From: Nostocoides australiense Ben110
Lineage (GTDB): Bacteria; Actinomycetota; Actinomycetes; Actinomycetales; Dermatophilaceae
Length of the DNA stretch: 37,891 bases
Assembly (NCBI RefSeq): GCF_001050535.1
Contig: NZ_HG764815.1
Coordinates: forward strand, 686,341-724,231
Reading direction: 5' to 3'
Position 1 is the stretch's first letter. Every line of letters begins with the position of its first letter. Shown here piece by piece: positions 34,180 through 37,891 of the stretch. The translations under genes and the position numbers were made by a program. The notes beneath the pieces are model-generated. The model ran no database searches. It was not told the origin of the DNA and was given only the letters and a program-made list of their open reading frames with translations.

Positions 34180-34434
34180 GTGACCGACCTCGGCGCCCCC
34201 GCGCGCAGCTCGAGCCAGCCCGCCAAGGGCGAGGCCAAGGCGGGTCTCGTCGCACGCCTGCGCCTGTTCGTCAAGCAGATCCTCGACGAACTGCGCAAGG
34301 TCGTGCGCCCGACCAAGTCGGAGCTGATCAACTACACCCTGGTCGTCATCGTCTTCGTGACGGTGATGATGGCGCTGACCGCGGGCCTGGACTTCGGCTT
34401 CACCAAGCTGGTCGACTGGGTCTTCGGCGGCTGA
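34180..34434 (+). CDS. secE: Preprotein translocase subunit SecE
   Basis: 84 residues from the GTG at 34180 (AAGAAG at 8-base spacing); a GTG at 34174 is too close to that box. After a Ser/Ala/Lys-rich start, FVKQILDELRKVVRPTKSEL is the amphipathic helix of SecE. YTLVVIVFVTVMMALTAGLDF is the single membrane span. It is the short, one-helix SecE that clamps SecY in the Sec channel. nusG follows 49 bases later, probably co-transcribed. Confidence 0.96.
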   Translation: MTDLGAPARSSSQPAKGEAKAGLVARLRLFVKQILDELRKVVRPTKSELINYTLVVIVFVTVMMALTAGLDFGFTKLVDWVFGG

Positions 34435-34483
34435 GCGCGCCCCCAATACGACCGCACCGAACCAAACGTGAGGAAATAAGAGC

Positions 34484-35470
34484 ATGCCCCAGGAGTGGAC
34501 CGAGGCCGACGACGCCGCCGCGGACCTCGCGCCCGCCGAGGACGGGCCGACCGAGACCGTCGAGGCGATCGACGGCGACGAGGACCTCGCCGACGAGGGC
34601 ACCGTGGACGAGGGCACCGTGATCGAGGCCGACGAGGACATCGTGGCCGAGGCCGACGAGGCCGACGAGGCCGACGAGGCCGACGAGGCTCACGAGGCCG
34701 ACGAGGCCGATGAGGCCCCCGCGGATGAGCAACCGGCGGACGCGAGCGTGGACGCCGTGGCCGACGGCACCGAGGACGTCGGCTCCGACGCCGAGGACAT
34801 TGCGACCGACGAAGCCGAGGACATCGCGACCGACGGCGACGCCCTCCCCGAGGACCCGGTGCAGGCGTTCAAGGACGACCTGGCCGGCAAGTTCGGCAAC
34901 TGGTATGTCATCCACTCCTACGCCGGCTACGAGAACCGGGTCAAGCACAACCTCGAGACCCGCATGACCTCGCTCAACATGGAGGACTACATCTTCGAGG
35001 TGCAGGTCCCCATGGAGACCGTCACCGAGATCAAGAACGGCCAGAAGAAGCAGGTCAACCGCGTGCGGATGCCCGGCTACGTCCTGGTCCGCATGGATCT
35101 GACGGACGAGTCCTGGGGCGCCGTGCGGCATACCCCCGGCGTGACCGGTTTCGTCGGCAACGCGCACTCGCCCGTGCCGCTGAACCTCGACGAGGTCTTC
35201 ACCATGCTGGCCCCGGCCGACCTGGAGACACCCAAGGCCGCGGCCGCCGCGGGGACCCCGGCCGCCCAGGGCGGCGCCACGGGCGGCACCGCCACCATCG
35301 TCGACTTCGAGGTCGGCGAGTCGGTCACCGTCATGGACGGCCCCTTCGAGACCATGCCGGCGACGATCTCCGAGATCAACCCCGACACCCAGAAGCTCAA
35401 GGTGCTCGTCTCGATCTTCGGCCGGGAGACCCCGGTCGAGCTCAGCTTCAGCCAGGTCGCCAAGCTGTAA
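34484..35470 (+). CDS. nusG: Transcription antitermination factor NusG with long acidic N-terminal extension
   Basis: 328 residues. NusG proper starts at about residue 137 ([23 protein letters not shown] domain) and ends with a KOW domain at about 275 ([20 protein letters not shown]). It binds RNA polymerase and couples elongation to termination and ribosomes. Residues 1-135 are an extension unlike the NusG core, almost free of basic residues, with a run of EAD/DEA triplets at about 56-78. Actinobacterial NusG often has an acidic extension, but this one is notably long and repetitive. An Ala/Gly-rich linker (about 248-270) sits between NGN and KOW. Confidence 0.95.
   Translation: MPQEWTEADDAAADLAPAEDGPTETVEAIDGDEDLADEGTVDEGTVIEADEDIVAEADEADEADEADEAHEADEADEAPADEQPADASVDAVADGTEDVGSDAEDIATDEAEDIATDGDALPEDPVQAFKDDLAGKFGNWYVIHSYAGYENRVKHNLETRMTSLNMEDYIFEVQVPMETVTEIKNGQKKQVNRVRMPGYVLVRMDLTDESWGAVRHTPGVTGFVGNAHSPVPLNLDEVFTMLAPADLETPKAAAAAGTPAAQGGATGGTATIVDFEVGESVTVMDGPFETMPATISEINPDTQKLKVLVSIFGRETPVELSFSQVAKL
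34649..34717 (+). repeat. Nine-base tandem repeat inside nusG (GAGGCCGAC)
   Basis: About seven units of GAGGCCGAC, some with changes (one CTCAC, one GAT), encode Glu-Ala-Asp triplets. A unit of 9 bases keeps the frame, so copy number can vary without breaking nusG. Confidence 0.85.
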
Positions 35471-35537
35471 CCCACGGGGCTCCGCCCCGTGCCCCCCAAA
35501 ACAACTACATCCCACGGGGCTCCGCCACGTGCCCCCA
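35471..35537. repeat. Paired hairpin repeat after nusG
   Basis: A direct repeat with a period of 40 bases: CCCACGGGGCTCCGCCCCGT at 35471 and the same with one change at 35511. The first copy folds into a 7-bp hairpin (CACGGGG/CCCCGTG, 35473-35491) followed by CCCCC then AAAAC. The second has a weaker stem. They may attenuate transcription between nusG and rplK. Confidence 0.6.
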
Positions 35538-35728
35538 CTACAGAGGGCTCATCGCGCTCGCCCTGATCTCTCTGATCCCGACAAACCAACGGCTCGCTCC
35601 GCTCGCCCGGTTTGCCTGGGCTGGCTCACGCCAGCGACAATGAACCGGCTCGCGTGCTTTTCCGCCCGCGAGCACATGCAACCGGGTCATCGCCCACGGC
35701 GTAGGCCCACGAACAAAGGAATAAGGGA
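35538..35728. other. rplK leader region
   Basis: No gene is seen. It contains an inverted pair GCTCGCG/CGCGAGC (about 35645-35672) around TGCTTTTCCGCC. AAAGGAATAAGGGA, the rplK ribosome binding site, ends the region. L1 is known to repress the rplKA mRNA in other bacteria, but no L1 site could be shown here. Confidence 0.35.
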
Positions 35729-36160
35729 ATGCCTCCCAAGAAGAAGGTCGCCGGCTTCATCAAGCTGCAGATCCAGGCCGGCGCGGCCACGCCCGCCCCG
35801 CCCGTGGGTCCCGCGCTCGGTCAGCACGGCGTCAACATCATGGAGTTCGTCAAGGCCTACAACGCCGCGACGGAAGCCCAGCGCGGCAACGTGATCCCCG
35901 TCGAGATCACGGTCTACGAGGACCGCTCCTTCACCTTCATCACCAAGACCCCGCCGGCCGCCGAACTGATCAAGAAGGCCGCGGGCGTCGCCAAGGGTTC
36001 CGGTGAGCCGCACAAGACCAAGGTCGCCAAGCTGACCAAGGACCAGGTGCGCGAGATCGCCGAGCAGAAGATGCAGGACCTCAACGCCAACGACATCGAC
36101 ATGGCGATGCGCATCATCGCCGGCACCGCCCGCTCCATGGGCATCACCACCGAGCTGTAG
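35729..36160 (+). CDS. rplK: 50S ribosomal protein L11
   Basis: 143 residues, full length. [39 protein letters not shown] and the C-terminal [12 protein letters not shown] are textbook L11. It binds the GTPase-associated region of 23S rRNA and is required for stringent response activation. A purine-rich ribosome binding site (AAAGGAATAAGGGA) precedes it. rplA follows after a structured gap. Confidence 0.98.
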   Translation: MPPKKKVAGFIKLQIQAGAATPAPPVGPALGQHGVNIMEFVKAYNAATEAQRGNVIPVEITVYEDRSFTFITKTPPAAELIKKAAGVAKGSGEPHKTKVAKLTKDQVREIAEQKMQDLNANDIDMAMRIIAGTARSMGITTEL

Positions 36161-36177
36161 AAAGCTCACCACCAACT

Positions 36178-36228
36178 CCGCATACGCCTGATCAGGCGGT
36201 ATGCGGTGTGGGAGGGCCGCTGCGGCCC
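36178..36228. other. Two hairpins between rplK and rplA
   Basis: Left hairpin: 36178-36191 pairs with 36192-36206 over 14 bp with one bulged G and no extra loop (CCGCATACGCCTGA / TCAGGCGGTATGCGG). Right hairpin: GGGCC/GGCCC at 36214-36228. They separate the two genes by about 100 bases, a gap longer than usual for rplKA, and could tune L1 synthesis. Confidence 0.55.
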
Positions 36229-36266
36229 GTCACCACAACCTCGTTCACCACCTCAGGAGGAACAAA

Positions 36267-36989
36267 ATGCAGCGCTCCAAGTCCTACCAGGCGTCGGCCG
36301 AGAAGATCGACCGCGACAAGCTCTACTCCCCGCTCGAGGCCGTGCGCCTGGCCAAGGAGACCTCGACCACCAAGTACGACGCGACCGTCGAGGTGGCCTT
36401 CCGGCTCGGCATCGACCCCCGCAAGGCCGACCAGCTGGTCCGCGGCACGGTCAACCTGCCCCACGGCACCGGCAAGACCGCCCGCGTCCTCGTCTTCGCC
36501 AATGGCGACAAGGCCGAGGCCGCTCGCGCCGCCGGTGCCGACTACGTCGGCTCCGACGACATGATCGAGAAGGTCTCGGGCGGCTGGCTCGACTTCGACG
36601 CCGTCGTCGCCACCCCGGACCTGATGGGCAAGGTCGGCCGACTCGGCAAGGTGCTGGGCCCCCGCGGCCTGATGCCGAACCCGAAGACCGGCACCGTCAC
36701 GATGGACACCGGCAAGGCCGTCACCGACATCAAGGGCGGCAAGATCGAGTTCCGCAACGACAAGCACGCCAACCTGCACTTCATCATCGGCAAGACGTCC
36801 TTCGACGACACCAAGCTGGTGGAGAACTACGCGGCGGCGCTGGATGAGGTGCTGCGGCTGAAGCCGTCCGCCTCCAAGGGCCGATTCCTGCTCAAGGCGA
36901 CCATGTCGACCACGATGGGTCCCGGCATCCCGCTCGACGCGACCAAGACCCGCGGTCTGCTCGAGGACGAGGCCGACGCCACCGCCTGA
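36267..36989 (+). CDS. rplA: 50S ribosomal protein L1
   Basis: 240 residues from the ATG at 36267, preceded by AGGAGG; an earlier in-frame ATG lies in the hairpin region and is rejected. L1 hallmarks: [57 protein letters not shown] and [16 protein letters not shown]1 binds the L1 stalk of 23S rRNA and, in known cases, its own operon mRNA. A strong terminator follows at 37016. Confidence 0.98.
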   Translation: MQRSKSYQASAEKIDRDKLYSPLEAVRLAKETSTTKYDATVEVAFRLGIDPRKADQLVRGTVNLPHGTGKTARVLVFANGDKAEAARAAGADYVGSDDMIEKVSGGWLDFDAVVATPDLMGKVGRLGKVLGPRGLMPNPKTGTVTMDTGKAVTDIKGGKIEFRNDKHANLHFIIGKTSFDDTKLVENYAAALDEVLRLKPSASKGRFLLKATMSTTMGPGIPLDATKTRGLLEDEADATA

Positions 36990-37015
36990 CCTGGCGGGCA
37001 CTGCCCATACCGTCT

Positions 37016-37050
37016 GCAGCCCCGGTGAGCCCCGCGCTCGCCGGGGCTGC
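37016..37050 (+). terminator. Strong terminator hairpin after rplA
   Basis: The arms 37016-37030 and 37036-37050 (GCAGCCCCGGTGAGC / GCTCGCCGGGGCTGC) pair over 15 positions with one G-U, around CCCGC. It begins 26 bases after the rplA stop; the next bases are GGCGCCCCACATCTTT. Confidence 0.8.
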
Positions 37051-37113
37051 GGCGCCCCACATCTTTGGGTCCGCACTATCGTGAGTCTCACGCACACGAC
37101 TACGGGGATATCG

Positions 37114-37712
37114 ATGTCGGCCAAGCGAATCAGCACCATGACCGCCGCCGTTGCCGCCGCGGCACTCAGCCTCACTGCTTGCGGAGAGGGCAACTCGACC
37201 GGAACCTCCGCCGCGGCCAGCACGGACCGCGCCACCACATCTGTGGCCACCGGCGCGACAGCGTCCGGCGCCAGCAGCAGCGACGGAACGAATAGCGCTG
37301 CGCCGGGCAACGTCGATGTCAAGGTCGGCGACACGATCGACGCGATGGAACTGGGGAAGCGGACCCAGGCGGCTCTCAAGGCAGCCAAGACGGCGCACGC
37401 CGAAATCGCGGACGACAGCTCGGGCACGATGTCGATGGACATCGACATGGCAACGATGGACTTCGCCCTCTCCGGCGACTTGGGCGGCCAGAACTTCGAA
37501 ATCCGCAAGGTGGGGGAGAGGCTGTTCATGGGCGGGATGCCGGATATGCCGGGCGGCAAGAAGTGGCTAAGGGCGGCAAGCAGGACATCATGACGATGAC
37601 CTACTCCACATGGGGCGAACCGGTCGACGTCACGGCCCCTCCGGCCTCGGAAGTCGCGACGATGAGCGATCTCATGTCGGGCCGAAACCCCAGCAGCAGC
37701 ACCAGCAGTTGA
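37114..37712 (+). pseudogene. LprG/LppX-like lipoprotein with internal deletion and frameshift
   Basis: From the ATG at 37114 (GGGGA 5 bases upstream) the protein opens with a signal peptide and lipobox (LSLTACGEG, lipid Cys about 25), a Ser/Thr/Ala linker, then GKRTQAALKAAKTAHAEI and FEIRKVGERLFMGGMPDMPGGKKW. The frame then ends early, at 37593. A different frame from 37569 to the TGA at 37710 reads KGGKQDIMTMTYSTWGEPVD, the usual C-terminus of this family. About 100 central residues are therefore missing. GGGCGGCAAG occurs at both 37551-37560 and 37571-37580 at the junction. In the family, such proteins carry lipids or glycolipids in the envelope; this copy is probably inactive. Confidence 0.7.
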
Positions 37713-37788
37713 CAGGGGACGGAACCTCGGGGACGAGGCGGGCGTCACACCGACCGTCCCGCCCCGAGCGGCACAGACGTGCCGCACC

Positions 37789-37794
37789 TAAAGT
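37789..37794 (+). promoter_or_regulatory. -10 box ahead of the last gene
   Basis: TAAAGT fits the actinobacterial TANNNT -10 pattern and lies about 52 bases before the ATG at 37846. No clear -35 is seen. Confidence 0.3.
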
Positions 37795-37845
37795 AGGACA
37801 TGACCATCCGGCGTCCGCCGGCACGATCACAAGGGGGAACTTCCC

Positions 37846-37891
37846 ATGCCTGCCAAGCGCACCACGTCCCTGGCCGCGGCCCTCGCGGCCG
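37846..37891 (+). CDS. Start of a paralogous lipoprotein gene (partial)
   Basis: The window ends 46 bases into this gene. ATG at 37846 follows AAGGGGGAA. The first residues, MPAKRTTSLAAALAA, closely resemble MSAKRISTMTAAVAA of the upstream broken lipoprotein, so the two are probably tandem paralogues. The rest lies outside the window. Confidence 0.6.
   Translation, partial: MPAKRTTSLAAALAA

Noticed and set aside
34400-35515. A 371-codon minus-strand frame over nusG with Gly/Val/Leu repeats
   Set aside because: It is the reverse reading of the acidic GAGGCCGAC array and the NusG core.
36192-37787. A 531-codon minus-strand frame over rplA and the lipoprotein
   Set aside because: rplA is certain on the other strand; the open frame is a composition effect.
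1-37891. CRISPR arrays, insertion sequences, integrases or phage genes
   Set aside because: No regularly spaced repeats of CRISPR type and no transposase or recombinase-like protein was found on either strand.

Overview
The window is very GC-rich, tightly packed DNA from an actinobacterium. It has GTG starts, four-base start/stop overlaps, TANNNT -10 boxes directly ahead of start codons, an F420-type oxidoreductase, DUF5709 and YwiC proteins. The order tRNA-Thr, tRNA-Met, rpmG, hadA, hadB, murB ... add, aspC, tRNA-Trp, secE, nusG, rplK, rplA is the conserved actinobacterial ribosomal/SecE neighbourhood. A member of the Micrococcales (Intrasporangiaceae/Dermatophilaceae type) is my best guess; it rests on overall style, not on a marker gene.

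Layout. 1-2.0 kb: the tail of a DUF1479-type oxygenase, a 48-aa cysteine-rich ORF, an intergenic repeat patch, and a minus-strand pair (SPFH/band-7 protein plus a small two-helix membrane protein). 2.2-5.3 kb: overlapping genes for a MoxR/CoxD ATPase, a CoxE-type VWA protein and an XdhC/CoxF-type protein, all maturation factors for molybdenum hydroxylases. 5.5-11.0 kb: one giant gene for a single-chain acyl-CoA carboxylase (biotin carboxylase, biotin carrier, central region, carboxyltransferase). 11.0-11.9 kb: a loosely coded region with one short minus-strand gene. 11.9-16.5 kb: coxS-coxL-coxM-coxG, the structural genes of a form II CO-dehydrogenase-like enzyme (active-site loop AYRGAGR, without the form I cysteine). 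16.5-21.3 kb: a hemerythrin-like protein, a small exported protein, an FMN reductase, two membrane proteins and a class III aminotransferase. 21.3-23.9 kb: tRNAs, rpmG, hadAB and murB.

23.9-29.8 kb is the most unusual stretch. It holds a PQQ-like repeat lipoprotein, a 53-aa nine-cysteine metallothionein-like ORF, then three closely spaced genes that are all frameshifted: a ThDP-dependent enzyme, an N-formylglutamate amidohydrolase and a QEGLA-motif (DUF1704) metallopeptidase-like protein. A second hemerythrin-like protein follows. 29.8-37.9 kb: an F420-dependent oxidoreductase, adenosine deaminase (apparently with a CTG start), DUF5709, aspartate aminotransferase, tRNA-Trp, secE, nusG with a long acidic N-terminus, rplK, rplA, an internally deleted lipoprotein gene and the first bases of its paralogue.

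Working together: coxDE and the XdhC-type gene probably mature the coxSLM enzyme, with CoxG as membrane anchor. The carboxylase between the two halves suggests a shared catabolic task, but the substrate cannot be read from sequence. Across the whole window an 8-mer, CGGCATAC (reverse GTATGCCG), is strongly over-represented in several reading frames and even recruits the rare Ile codon ATA; this looks like DNA-level selection and is the most novel signal here.
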